35,181 nucleotides of DNA from positions 1-35,181 of the forward strand of contig WQXG01000033.1 in assembly GCA_009784975.1 (NCBI GenBank), in the 5' to 3' direction. The translations under genes and the position numbers were made by a program. This DNA is from Treponema sp. GTDB lineage: Bacteria > Spirochaetota > Spirochaetia > Treponematales > Breznakiellaceae. This document shows, one piece after another, positions 23,865-31,537 of this stretch (within the stretch, counting starts at the first letter, position 1; each line of letters starts with the position of its first letter). The notes beneath the pieces were generated by a model, which was not told where the DNA came from, made no database searches, and saw nothing but the letters and a program-made list of their open reading frames with translations.

Positions 23865-24986
23865 ATGGCTTTAAATTGCGGTATTCTGGGCTTGCCCAAT
23901 GTGGGGAAATCCACTATTTTTTCGGCTTTATGTTCCACACCGGTGGAGACGGCTAAATATCCATCCAGCGCCGTTAAGGCGAATGTGGGCGTTACCAATA
24001 TTCCCGATCCAAGACTGGATAAATTGTCCGCTATTTTTCAGCCGGACAGGACAATTCCCGCAACAGTGGGATTTGTGGATATTGCCGGGCTTGTGAAAGG
24101 CGCTTCCAGAGGCGAGGGGCTGGGCAATCAGTTTCTTTCGCATATCCGTGATGCCGCTGTTTACGTGCATGTTGTCCGGTGTTTTGACAATAGCGATATT
24201 TTCCATGTAAACGAAAAAATCGATCCGGCATCCGATATCGAAACAATCGATATTGAGCTCGCTCTTGCCGATATGCAAACCCTTGCCAAACGGCGTGAAC
24301 GCGCGGAAAAAACCTTAAAAAATCAGGCGGAAAAGAAAAATGCTGAGTTTGTTATTTCAATTTTGGATAGAATAAGCGCAGCCCTTGAGAACGCCCAGCC
24401 TATCCGTTCGCTGGGTTTAAGCAACGAAGAAAAAGCCGCCATATATGATTGTCATTTTATCACAGCAAAACCGGTGCTGTATGTATGCAATGTCGATGAA
24501 GAGGCAATTCGCAGCATTGCTGCGGGCGGGCAGGGCAATGCTCACATCATGGAAGTTAAAAAACGCGCCGAAGCGGAAAAGACCGAGGCGATCTGCATCT
24601 GCGGCAAATTTGAAGCCGACCTTTGCGGTATCGAAGACCCGGATGAAAAAAAAGCGTTCCTTGAAGATTTGGGACTGAAAGAAACAGGTCTTTCTGCCAT
24701 GCTTCACAGCGCGTATAAACTGCTTGGTTTACGGACATTTTTTACCACAGGAAAAGACGAGTGCCGCGCATGGACATTTCATGCCGGAGACACGGCTCCA
24801 AAAGCAGCCGGTGTAATTCACACGGATTTTGAAAAAGGTTTTATAAAAGCCGATGTCTACACTTGCGATGATATTTTTACTTACGGAACCGAAGCAAAAA
24901 TTAAGGAAGTGGGAAAATACCGCCTTGAAGGCAGGGAATACGTTGTGCAGGACGGCGACGTGATGTTTTTTAAGTTTAACAGGTGA
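23865..24986 (+). CDS. ychF: Ribosome-binding ATPase YchF (Obg/OLA1 family)
   Basis: The 373-aa protein matches the family length (about 363). The P-loop GLPNVGKS is at 9-16, switch II is DIAGLVKGASRGEGLGNQFL, and the fourth motif is VCNVDE (NxxE-type rather than NKxD), which marks ATP preference over GTP. A helical arm (about 130-200) and a C-terminal TGS domain (about 285-370, with GDTAPKAAGVIHTDFEKGF and the ending DGDVMFFKFNR) complete it. It binds ribosomes and modulates translation and stress responses. The ATG directly follows the promoter without a Shine-Dalgarno, so initiation is probably leaderless. Confidence 0.97.
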   Translation: MALNCGILGLPNVGKSTIFSALCSTPVETAKYPSSAVKANVGVTNIPDPRLDKLSAIFQPDRTIPATVGFVDIAGLVKGASRGEGLGNQFLSHIRDAAVYVHVVRCFDNSDIFHVNEKIDPASDIETIDIELALADMQTLAKRRERAEKTLKNQAEKKNAEFVISILDRISAALENAQPIRSLGLSNEEKAAIYDCHFITAKPVLYVCNVDEEAIRSIAAGGQGNAHIMEVKKRAEAEKTEAICICGKFEADLCGIEDPDEKKAFLEDLGLKETGLSAMLHSAYKLLGLRTFFTTGKDECRAWTFHAGDTAPKAAGVIHTDFEKGFIKADVYTCDDIFTYGTEAKIKEVGKYRLEGREYVVQDGDVMFFKFNR

Positions 24987-25039
24987 TTTTACAGGCAGCC
25001 TGCGCTTTTGGCGAAACGAGCAAAAAAGCAGCCGGGAAC

Positions 25040-25068
25040 TTGACAAAATTTCGGCTTTTTGCTAACCT
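25040..25068 (+). promoter_or_regulatory. Promoter of tRNA-Gly
   Basis: Perfect TTGACA (25040-25045), a 17-nt spacer and TAACCT (25063-25068) preceded by TGC. The mature tRNA starts 12 bases after the -10, a spacing normal for a tRNA with a short 5' leader. Confidence 0.75.
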
Positions 25069-25079
25069 TTAAAAACCAT

Positions 25080-25151
25080 GCGGGAATAGCTCAGTGGTAG
25101 AGCGCGACCTTGCCAAGGTCGATGTCGCGGGTCCGACTCCCGTTTCCCGCT
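25080..25151 (+). tRNA. tRNA-Gly (anticodon GCC)
   Basis: All four arms fold: acceptor GCGGGAA/TTCCCGC, D stem GCTC/GAGC with the GG pair in the loop, anticodon stem CGACC/GGTCG around TTGCCAA (anticodon GCC), and T stem GCGGG/CCCGT. The discriminator is T and CCA is not encoded. The T loop reads TCCGACT, so position 55, normally U and converted to pseudouridine, is C. The gene is followed at once by a strong terminator and has its own promoter. Confidence 0.95.
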
Positions 25152-25152
25152 T

Positions 25153-25194
25153 AAGGCTAACTCCTTATTATATAAGGAGTTAGCCTTTTTTTTT
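25153..25194 (+). terminator. Strong intrinsic terminator of tRNA-Gly
   Basis: AAGGCTAACTCCTTAT pairs perfectly over 16 bp with the sequence at 25172-25187 across a 3-nt loop and runs into nine or more T residues. It begins two bases after the tRNA discriminator. Confidence 0.95.
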
Positions 25195-25364
25195 CCAGAA
25201 AATAAAACAAATCTAATGCGTCTTTTTTAACTCATCTGCCAAAAATCTAATAAAATTGCCCCGAATTTTTATGTTTTATACATATTAAGTATAGGGGGTT
25301 CAGTGGGTCATAGAGTGAAAGGGTTGGGGGGATTAATTTATGCTAAAAAACAAGGATTTTATCA

Positions 25365-25380
25365 ATTATTTTTAGATATA
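25365..25380 (+). promoter_or_regulatory. Shared upstream motif, copy 1
   Basis: ATTATTTTTAGATATA starts 34 bases before the ATG at 25399 and just ahead of its Shine-Dalgarno. The identical 16-mer occurs at 29555-29570 and a near-identical form at 26787-26801, each before an exported-protein gene. The rest of 25195-25398 (204 bp) holds no gene I can support; the sigma-70-like hexamers there (TTGCCC at 25256, TATACA at 25277) are weak. Confidence 0.5.
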
Positions 25381-25398
25381 CCTTACAAGGAGTTAATT

Positions 25399-25548
25399 AT
25401 GGGAAAATTATTAAATATCGTTTTACTGGCTCTTTTTGTGTGGGGGTTAATATTTTTATACCATCAAAACGATGCAATTCCAGGGCACATTCAAAATGCT
25501 TTCCAGAAAGCACAGGATTTTATTTGTAACTTTACAAATAAAAAATAA
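25399..25548 (+). CDS. Small single-pass membrane protein (49 aa), unrecognised
   Basis: A 49-codon frame starts at ATG 25399 with a good Shine-Dalgarno (AAGGAG, 7 nt spacing). The product has one hydrophobic helix (about 5-22), then a polar tail with an amphipathic stretch (HIQNAFQKAQDFICNF) containing one cysteine. The same frame extends upstream to a GTG at 25303, but without a ribosome-binding site. It lies 16 nt before the next gene, so the two are probably cotranscribed. No family was recognised; it may assist export or assembly of the proteins encoded downstream. Confidence 0.6.
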   Translation: MGKLLNIVLLALFVWGLIFLYHQNDAIPGHIQNAFQKAQDFICNFTNKK

Positions 25549-25564
25549 ATATTCGGAGGTATTT

Positions 25565-26776
25565 ATGAAATTTAAACCTTTTATTTTCATGCTGGTGTTT
25601 TGTTTGATTGGTTTTCCGCTTTGGGGGCAAAATGGTTATGAAGGCGTTTCAGATCCTAAGAACAGCGAGGCAGAAGCGCTGCTGGATGCACGAAACAATG
25701 CATACCGCGTTATAGCTGCATCATTTTCATCGTTTATAGGCGGAACATGGAAAATTATTCAAGCTACTAGAGGCACAAATCTTGATGATGTAGCTTTAAG
25801 CATCATGGGCGAAGCCAATGTAACAATAAGAGTGCATCTTACCGGTATTGAGGAAATTGAAAACAAGGTAGAAAAAACAAATAATGGCTATATTGCCAGG
25901 GTTCTTATTACTATAACTGAGGAAGGACGGAGGAAAGCAGAAAGATATGTTGATCAGGAAGTAGCCGCTTACCGGGCGCATAATTATTTTGCAGGGAAGT
26001 TCAATTTTTCTTCTGCAGCGCTTAGCAATACTCCCGCAGGATACCCGGATTTCTCAAGCTGGTTAGAAGGAGAATGCCTCGTTTTTGAGATGAAAGAAGG
26101 CGGAGTTGATTTTTTAATACAATTTGATAACTTACTGCAAAAACTTGACAGAAAAATAATAGTTTTTCCAATGAATATCAGCGGTAAACCGGTCAGAATT
26201 ATTTATAACAATTCACCTGATTATTTTAACAATATCGCAAACGTCTTGCAGAGAATGAATATCAGAGTTTTCAGGGAAAATGGGCGTGTTTTATTAGCGC
26301 CTGCTATTTCGCCAGGTGAATTCAGAAACCGGATACAACAAATGCCCGATGCCAGACTGCTCACAGTTACTGGTATAAGCATAAGCAACAGGCAATTTAC
26401 GCATATTTCTTCGACAGTGCTTAACGAAATTGCCAGAATTGCCGGAGTAAATGGAATGCAACCGCAAATTATACGCATCCCTGAGCAATACTTAAACAGG
26501 ACCTCCTACAGAGAAGCAATTAATACGCTTGATAGAAATGCAAGGTATACTGTTTTTCTTATGTCAGAAGCATCCTCCGGACCGTCTATAGCGCATTTTG
26601 GAATTTCGCCATATAACATGGTTTTCTATCGTTTTATTTTACATGATTCAATAACAGGTAAAAGTGTTTATAGCGATAAAGCCATAGGCGGCGTTAGTTT
26701 TTCAGGTTATGAAGCATACGGGCGGTTACCTTCAGAATTTATTCAAATAATCAGAAATCTTCTGAAGAATTTATAG
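25565..26776 (+). CDS. Secreted protein with LPP20-like N-terminal region
   Basis: I start this 403-aa protein at ATG 25565 with CGGAGG 7 nt upstream; the frame is open further upstream without support. A signal peptide (1-21, PLWGQ) is followed by a region resembling LPP20/FlgP-type lipoprotein domains: EAEALLDARNNAYRVIAASFSSFI, a strand pair ANVTIRVHLTGIEEIEN, and YIARVLITITEEGRRKAERY. The second half (about 180-403) has a KPVRIIYNNSPDYFNNIANVLQRMNIRV block and a C-terminal alpha/beta section that I cannot assign. LPP20-like and CsgG-like proteins often occur together in envelope operons, and a CsgG-like gene lies 2.8 kb downstream. Confidence 0.7.
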   Translation: MKFKPFIFMLVFCLIGFPLWGQNGYEGVSDPKNSEAEALLDARNNAYRVIAASFSSFIGGTWKIIQATRGTNLDDVALSIMGEANVTIRVHLTGIEEIENKVEKTNNGYIARVLITITEEGRRKAERYVDQEVAAYRAHNYFAGKFNFSSAALSNTPAGYPDFSSWLEGECLVFEMKEGGVDFLIQFDNLLQKLDRKIIVFPMNISGKPVRIIYNNSPDYFNNIANVLQRMNIRVFRENGRVLLAPAISPGEFRNRIQQMPDARLLTVTGISISNRQFTHISSTVLNEIARIAGVNGMQPQIIRIPEQYLNRTSYREAINTLDRNARYTVFLMSEASSGPSIAHFGISPYNMVFYRFILHDSITGKSVYSDKAIGGVSFSGYEAYGRLPSEFIQIIRNLLKNL

Positions 26777-26786
26777 GTTTTCTTTA

Positions 26787-26801
26787 ATTATTTTTACATA
26801 T
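26787..26801 (+). promoter_or_regulatory. Shared upstream motif, copy 2
   Basis: ATTATTTTTACATAT differs at one position from the copies at 25365 and 29555 and starts 40 bases before the ATG of the papain-like protease gene. Confidence 0.5.
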
Positions 26802-26826
26802 CAATTTATATAAGGAGATAAAAGTT

Positions 26827-28434
26827 ATGAAAAGATTTGTTTTATTTATTCTTGTTCTTGCATTGGCAGCGACTGCTGTTTATGCAAACGACGAAAGAGG
26901 TCTTAATTTACGCCTCGTTCCGGAAAAACTCATGAGTTCACTGCCGCCAGCAATAATGAGTAGCGTAAACTTCAGCTTTGATTTGCCTGTAAGCGCAGAT
27001 GTAGGCTCATCGGTTTTGATAGCGCGTTCTCAGGGCAGAATTGGGTCGTGTTCAAGCTGGGCAGTCGCATCAGAGCTTACACGAATAGAAAGACTGCGTA
27101 ACAACTGGACTGTTGGACTTAACAGGACATATTTCTCTCCGCTTTACCTGTACAATCAGGTAAATGGCGGAAGAGACGCTGGAAGCTCTCTGTACAGCAA
27201 CGGGCAAATTTTGATAGACAGAGGCTGCGCCCTTTATATAACTTTTCCGCATGTAGATAACTATCGTATTCAGCCAACTGCCAGTGCCCATCGTGAAGCA
27301 GCACGCTACAGAATCAGCGAATTTAGAAATATACCAGTAAATTTGGATTCTGTTAGAAGCGCTTTAGCTGGAGATTTTGGCGTAATAGTATCGTTTCATG
27401 TATACGATAACTTTGATTCATATACCGGTGGCATTTACAAACCCAGCGGACCAAGCGGAGTTTTACGCGACGGAGTGCGTTTCCCGTACCATGGCATGCT
27501 CATGGTTGCGTATAACGATGCAAACCGCACGCTGAAAATTTTGAACTCATGGGGTGAAACCTGGGGCGAAAAAGGATATATGTATATCTCCTACGATGAT
27601 TTAACTACCCTGATAGTCGAATGTAAAGTTATTGTTCCAAAAGACACATTGCCGTCAGTTGCTGTTCCTCCTTCAAATGTACAGGCGAGCAAAGGATCAA
27701 ACAGAAATAAAGTAGTAATTTCATGGACAAATAACAGCGCAGAAGAATATGAAGTGTTCAGAATGACTGAAAATGAATATTATACGTCGTTAGGCAAAAC
27801 TTCAAGAAATTTCTTTGAAGATACAACAGCAGTTTCAAACCGCCGTTATTTCTATTTTGTAGCCGCTCACAAAGGCGAGTACATGAGCGAGCTTAGTTTT
27901 GCCTCTGAAGGCTGGAGCAATTCAAATGCGACAGAAGTCCCGGGTATTCCTGCAAGATTTGCCGTAACACGTCAAGGCAATACCGTTATAGCTTCCTGGC
28001 AGGCTGTGGATAACGCCAATCTTTATCAGGTATATAAATTTGATGATACTCTTAACGATTATATTCTTGCTGGAGAAACCAATTCCACAGTTTTTAGAAT
28101 GCCTTTGCCTAAAATAACAGGTCCCGTTATGACTTTTTTTGTTCTTGCCAGGAACAATAACGGGCAGGGGCTCCCTTCCGAAACTGCTGTTTTAACATTT
28201 GATGACTGGAATATATCAGAAGAAAGCGAAATAAAAGATTTTGAAGTTTACAGGGGCAGATTTTACAATTTTCCTATCCAAAGATTCGCAGCGATAGAAA
28301 GACAGGCAAAGGAATATTTTAAAAACAGGCAGGACGAATTCCAGAAAAAATTCGCTAATTTTAAGCACCAGGCAGCAGCAAATTTCAGAAATCAACATAA
28401 TATTTTTAGAAATAGAATACAAGGAGGCAAATAA
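26827..28434 (+). CDS. Secreted papain-like (C1A) cysteine protease with two fibronectin III-like domains
   Basis: The 535-aa protein has a signal peptide (1-20, VYA cleavage). The peptidase domain (about 50-272) shows the oxyanion Gln69 and nucleophile Cys75 in SQGRIGSCSSWAVASE, His222 in YHGMLMVAY and Asn240 in ILNSWGETWGEKGYMYI, so the Cys-His-Asn triad is complete. There is no long inhibitory propeptide; the mature domain begins within about 30-50 residues of the signal. Two FN3-like domains follow (about 280-365, starting PPSNVQASKG, and 370-460, starting PGIPARFAV), then a basic, helical tail (470-535) rich in F, K, Q and R. Such proteins act on the cell surface or outside the cell. The Shine-Dalgarno is AAGGAG. 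The stop overlaps the next ATG (TAATG). Confidence 0.88.
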   Translation: MKRFVLFILVLALAATAVYANDERGLNLRLVPEKLMSSLPPAIMSSVNFSFDLPVSADVGSSVLIARSQGRIGSCSSWAVASELTRIERLRNNWTVGLNRTYFSPLYLYNQVNGGRDAGSSLYSNGQILIDRGCALYITFPHVDNYRIQPTASAHREAARYRISEFRNIPVNLDSVRSALAGDFGVIVSFHVYDNFDSYTGGIYKPSGPSGVLRDGVRFPYHGMLMVAYNDANRTLKILNSWGETWGEKGYMYISYDDLTTLIVECKVIVPKDTLPSVAVPPSNVQASKGSNRNKVVISWTNNSAEEYEVFRMTENEYYTSLGKTSRNFFEDTTAVSNRRYFYFVAAHKGEYMSELSFASEGWSNSNATEVPGIPARFAVTRQGNTVIASWQAVDNANLYQVYKFDDTLNDYILAGETNSTVFRMPLPKITGPVMTFFVLARNNNGQGLPSETAVLTFDDWNISEESEIKDFEVYRGRFYNFPIQRFAAIERQAKEYFKNRQDEFQKKFANFKHQAAANFRNQHNIFRNRIQGGK

Positions 28435-28826
28435 TGAAACCAATTTTTATTATTGCAATGATTTTAATTGGAGCGGGATGTGTTTTCGGCGCCGGTAACA
28501 TTGAAAAAACTGCGGATGAAAACAACTCTTCTGTAGTTACAGGCGGCTGGCACAAAATGGACATTATAGATCTTAATGAAACCATTTTGAGTTTTATTGA
28601 TGATTATCTAGATGCAGAATGGTCAGCTGAACGGGTCTGGACACAGCTAGTTCAGGGCAGGAGATATATGCTTGCTTACAAAACACATTCTACATTGGGT
28701 TTGTTAATGCTCAGAAGAGATTTTTCCGGCAGTATTACTTTGGAAAAAGATTATAAGGATTCAGAACTATTAGACTATATAGGCTTTTTATTAACAGGCG
28801 AAATGGAGGAAGATCATGAAATATAA
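28434..28826 (+). CDS. Small exported protein or lipoprotein, unrecognised
   Basis: The 130-aa protein starts at an ATG overlapping the protease stop by one base and preceded by AAGGAGG, so its translation is coupled to the protease. A hydrophobic signal (1-20) contains GAGC at 13-16, which could be a relaxed spirochaetal lipobox; otherwise cleavage would be at VFG-AG. The mature part (about 115 residues) is acidic with aromatic residues (MDIIDLNETILSFIDDYLDAEW) and has no recognised family. It overlaps the next gene by 11 bases. Tight coupling to the protease suggests a partner such as an inhibitor, chaperone or anchor; this is inference only. Confidence 0.7.
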   Translation: MKPIFIIAMILIGAGCVFGAGNIEKTADENNSSVVTGGWHKMDIIDLNETILSFIDDYLDAEWSAERVWTQLVQGRRYMLAYKTHSTLGLLMLRRDFSGSITLEKDYKDSELLDYIGFLLTGEMEEDHEI

Positions 28827-29541
28827 ACTTTGGATATTCTTATTATGTCAGGTAATGTTAATAATATTTATTACCTGCTGCGCGACTAATCCTGAGCAAA
28901 TTGAACAGGCTGATAATGACAGCAATATAACTGCAGAAAAACCTGTGAACAGGACACCGGGCAGCAGCATTACCATGGACAACTTTGTAACAAAGGTAAA
29001 TATTAATTATCCGTTTGATCCTGTTGAATTTGTCCAGTCATTAAACGAAAGCATGGAAGTAGTCAGGGTATTCCCGGATCCAAATATTGATACATGGATA
29101 GGGCTTCCCGGACAATCGGCAGCCGGACGGCAGTATTTCAATTATATATCGCCTCTTTATTCAAGACCGATAAGCAGCAGTGATGAAATGATAGCAATGG
29201 TCTATCATCAGACAAGAATTGCCCGCCAGTTAAACCCGGGTTATATCGTTAATCTGGACATTGACATCCGCAATGCAGAAGCAAAAGAACTGGAGAGAAA
29301 AACCATAACGCTAAATGTTCAATATGGTACAAAAATACAGGATTACCGCCGCGAAGGCATGATCAGATATACCCTTAAAGATGCAAACGGAACATTCAGA
29401 TACGGAGCTTATGTTGTCACCTCTGCGATTGTAACCCAAAACAATACAGAAGCGGAAACATTTAACGCGCTTCAGGAATGGATGGAGCAGGCAGAAAAAG
29501 CAGAAATAATCGAGATTTTAGAAAAATTATTCAGAAAATAA
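28816..29541 (+). CDS. Lipoprotein, unrecognised
   Basis: The 241-aa protein has an N-terminal hydrophobic segment ending in FITCC (18-22), consistent with a spirochaetal lipobox with Cys21 or Cys22 as lipidation site. A polar, Asn/Asp/Glu-rich linker (23-50) follows, as in surface lipoproteins. The folded part (50-241) has mixed strands and helices (QYFNYISPLYSRPIS, NPGYIVNLDIDIRN, RREGMIRYTLKDANGTFRYGAYV) with no family I recognise. It starts 11 bases inside the previous gene with GGAGGAAG as Shine-Dalgarno. It belongs to the protease gene group. Confidence 0.72.
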   Translation: MKYKLWIFLLCQVMLIIFITCCATNPEQIEQADNDSNITAEKPVNRTPGSSITMDNFVTKVNINYPFDPVEFVQSLNESMEVVRVFPDPNIDTWIGLPGQSAAGRQYFNYISPLYSRPISSSDEMIAMVYHQTRIARQLNPGYIVNLDIDIRNAEAKELERKTITLNVQYGTKIQDYRREGMIRYTLKDANGTFRYGAYVVTSAIVTQNNTEAETFNALQEWMEQAEKAEIIEILEKLFRK

Positions 29542-29554
29542 ACGGTAATATCAG

Positions 29555-29570
29555 ATTATTTTTAGATATA
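29555..29570 (+). promoter_or_regulatory. Shared upstream motif, copy 3
   Basis: ATTATTTTTAGATATA, identical to 25365-25380, starts 48 bases before the ATG of the CsgG-like gene, in the 61-nt gap after the lipoprotein gene. Confidence 0.5.
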
Positions 29571-29602
29571 AGCAAATATGGGGAACACCCAAGGAGGTAG
29601 TT

Positions 29603-30610
29603 ATGAAAACAAACATTTATTCAAAGCAAATTGCTTTAACAATGATTTTGGCAATAAGCTGCATATCTTTGCCAAAATTATGGGCTCATGTATTCAACTT
29701 TAACAGAATGAATCTTAGCAATAATGTATCTTCAAATATTTTGCCGCTTCAAAGCATGGCAGGTGATTTATACCAAAATCAGGTAAGAAGCATCATGGGC
29801 AGCTTCTTTACTTCAGGTGCCGAAAATTTTGGCTATTATACGATAAAATTATCCAGTAATTATATCGGACGAGGTCCGCGTGATACTGCTATTGAGGCGG
29901 CTTTTATTACAGCCGGAGGTCTTACTCTTTGTCTAACTATGCCATTTCTTCCCTGCGGAGAAAGACGGTATCAGCTCACAGCCTCAATAGAATTCTTTGA
30001 CCACAACAGACAAAAGATAACAGAATTTTCAGATTCAGCTGTTTATGATGGTTTGGAATATATCCACAAAAACAGCCATCGTAAAAACGATCATACATTT
30101 AAGACAGAAAATCAATTCAGAAATTTGCTAAGAAATTGCCTGAATGCCGCAAGCCGTAATGCAGATAATATTAATAAATTGCTTGTTGATGCTAAATATC
30201 CGCCTATACCAATTTCAACTGCGGCAAGAAATGCTTTTAATGAACTGAGAACCAAAATTCCTGAATGTTCAGAAACGGCAGGATGCTCAAGAATTGCAGT
30301 AATAGGCGCAAACGATAATACAGATGTTGCCGCAGCAGTCATGCAAATAGAAAATCATTTTCTGAATGCAGACGGATATCATGCTGTTGACAGAATAACT
30401 TTAAATTTTATTATGGCTGAATTAGAACTAAGTAATTCTCCATTTGTCAGCACCGCGGATGCCATTAGAATCGGAAAGCTTGCATCTGCCAGATACTTAA
30501 TTATTGTTGACATAAACGGAACAGGGGTAAACAGATCTCTTGTTTTTAGGGCTGTAGTTGTTGAAACAGGCACGGTTATAGCCAGTTTCTCCAGTCCTTT
30601 TAGTATATAG
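29603..30610 (+). CDS. Exported protein with C-terminal CsgG/FlgO-like domain
   Basis: The 335-aa protein has a signal peptide (1-28, KLWAH). The N-terminal half (about 40-215) is unassigned and contains two glycine-rich hydrophobic strands and a CLTMPFLPCGERRY segment with two cysteines. The C-terminal part (about 225-335) fits the CsgG/FlgO fold: SRIAVIGANDN, then YHAVDRITLNFIMAELELS, the helix TADAIRIGKLASARYLIIVDI and the final strand pair VFRAVVVETGTVIASFS. Family members are periplasmic or outer-membrane proteins in secretion pores and flagellar collars, or lipoprotein activators of peptidoglycan synthases. Here there is no lipobox. A strong Shine-Dalgarno (AAGGAGG) precedes the ATG. 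Confidence 0.75.
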   Translation: MKTNIYSKQIALTMILAISCISLPKLWAHVFNFNRMNLSNNVSSNILPLQSMAGDLYQNQVRSIMGSFFTSGAENFGYYTIKLSSNYIGRGPRDTAIEAAFITAGGLTLCLTMPFLPCGERRYQLTASIEFFDHNRQKITEFSDSAVYDGLEYIHKNSHRKNDHTFKTENQFRNLLRNCLNAASRNADNINKLLVDAKYPPIPISTAARNAFNELRTKIPECSETAGCSRIAVIGANDNTDVAAAVMQIENHFLNADGYHAVDRITLNFIMAELELSNSPFVSTADAIRIGKLASARYLIIVDINGTGVNRSLVFRAVVVETGTVIASFSSPFSI

Positions 30611-30619
30611 CTATATAAG

Positions 30620-30737
30620 TGTAAAAATTAACAGAAAAACAAAGTAATTTTTACATATATAGATATCATCTGATGCAGCTTTTTACAACAGCCGTTGGCT
30701 GTTAAAAGCTGCCAGATAATGACTTGCATAATGCAAG
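30620..30737 (+). promoter_or_regulatory. Structured intergenic leader with three inverted repeats
   Basis: The 142-nt gap between the CsgG-like gene and the next gene holds three stems. GTAAAAATTA (30621-30630) pairs with TAATTTTTAC (30645-30654). A larger hairpin spans 30675-30712, with outer arms GCAGCT/AGCTGC, inner arms AACAGCC/GGCTGTT and a 3-nt bulge. CTTGCA/TGCAAG (30723-30737) ends just before the Shine-Dalgarno AAGGAG (30740). The last could modulate access to that ribosome-binding site. Confidence 0.55.
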
Positions 30738-30752
30738 AAAAGGAGCTCTTTT

Positions 30753-31481
30753 ATGAGGAAAGTTTTAATGGGTCTTGTTCTGGTGACCATGTTAACCGGA
30801 ACGGTTTTTGCCGAAGGTATCCATCCTGTTCTTTGTGAGTTTGGAGCCAGCATTCTTCCTGAAGGCGCAGTGTTGATCTCTATGTCTCCGAATACTCAGC
30901 AAGCAGCGGATATATATCATGGAATACGCCACGGGGAATACAATGGGGTCATTACAGAAAGAAATATAGGACCTTCAAGAAATCGTATTTCATCTGCAAC
31001 ATTAGATGCACACATGATGCACGGCATGGTTGTTAAGGCTGCAAGAATGAATTCCTATGTTCGCGGAGAAGCCTACACTCTCGTTTATGACGATGATATG
31101 GCTACAGAAATTGCAACTGAGATAATTGGAAGCATCGTATTTGCTGAAACACTAAAAAATGTCAGAGAAATGTTGAAACTGACATATAGCTTTAGAACCA
31201 TTGATGGCTCAACACTACACGGCGTTAGTTTCTGGCTTACAGCGGACACAGCTCAATTAGACACGGAAATTCGAGAAATAGCTTCTTATGTTTCTTCCGG
31301 AAATCAAAGAAATATTGAAAGAAGAACTACGTCAACAGAACAAAAAACTACCGAAGTACGCACTCGGCAGGAAAGACCGGTAACAGACACCGCCAGTTCT
31401 GCACAGTCACGATTATCATCCAACGAAAGGATTCTCCGGTTCAGGGAAGAGAACAAAAGGCTTTTAGGGTTTGATGAATAA
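30753..31481 (+). CDS. Secreted protein with Thr/Arg/Gln-rich C-terminal region, unrecognised
   Basis: The 242-aa protein has a clear signal peptide (1-20, VFA-EG). The middle part (about 25-180) is a compact mixed domain with several His and Met residues (DAHMMHGMVVKAARMN) and strands LTYSFRTIDGSTLHGVSFWLTAD. Residues 183-225 are low-complexity and rich in Arg, Thr, Gln and Ser, then a charged helix (SSNERILRFREENKRLLGF) ends the protein. No family was recognised. It is the last gene of the exported-protein group and is followed by an intrinsic terminator. The Shine-Dalgarno AAGGAG lies directly after a small hairpin. Confidence 0.7.
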   Translation: MRKVLMGLVLVTMLTGTVFAEGIHPVLCEFGASILPEGAVLISMSPNTQQAADIYHGIRHGEYNGVITERNIGPSRNRISSATLDAHMMHGMVVKAARMNSYVRGEAYTLVYDDDMATEIATEIIGSIVFAETLKNVREMLKLTYSFRTIDGSTLHGVSFWLTADTAQLDTEIREIASYVSSGNQRNIERRTTSTEQKTTEVRTRQERPVTDTASSAQSRLSSNERILRFREENKRLLGFDE

Positions 31482-31498
31482 CAGAGGTCCAGACCCAG

Positions 31499-31533
31499 CA
31501 GCGCTGTCTTTTGCGGACGGCGCTGTTTTTTTT
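31499..31533 (+). terminator. Intrinsic terminator after the exported-protein group
   Basis: CAGCGCTGTC (31499-31508) pairs with GACGGCGCTG (31516-31525, one G-U pair) across a 7-nt loop and is followed by eight T residues. It separates the exported-protein genes from the A/T-rich operon. Confidence 0.9.
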
Positions 31534-31537
31534 ATGC

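Noticed and set aside
29577..29590. TATGGGGAACACCC shared with 10748-10761
   Set aside because: The second copy is inside the signal-anchor codons of the large kinase. A single 14-base match in such different contexts is best taken as chance.
30604..30617. Palindrome TATATAGCTATATA over the CsgG-like gene's stop codon
   Set aside because: Short alternating T/A palindromes are common in A/T-rich DNA and nothing else supports a function.
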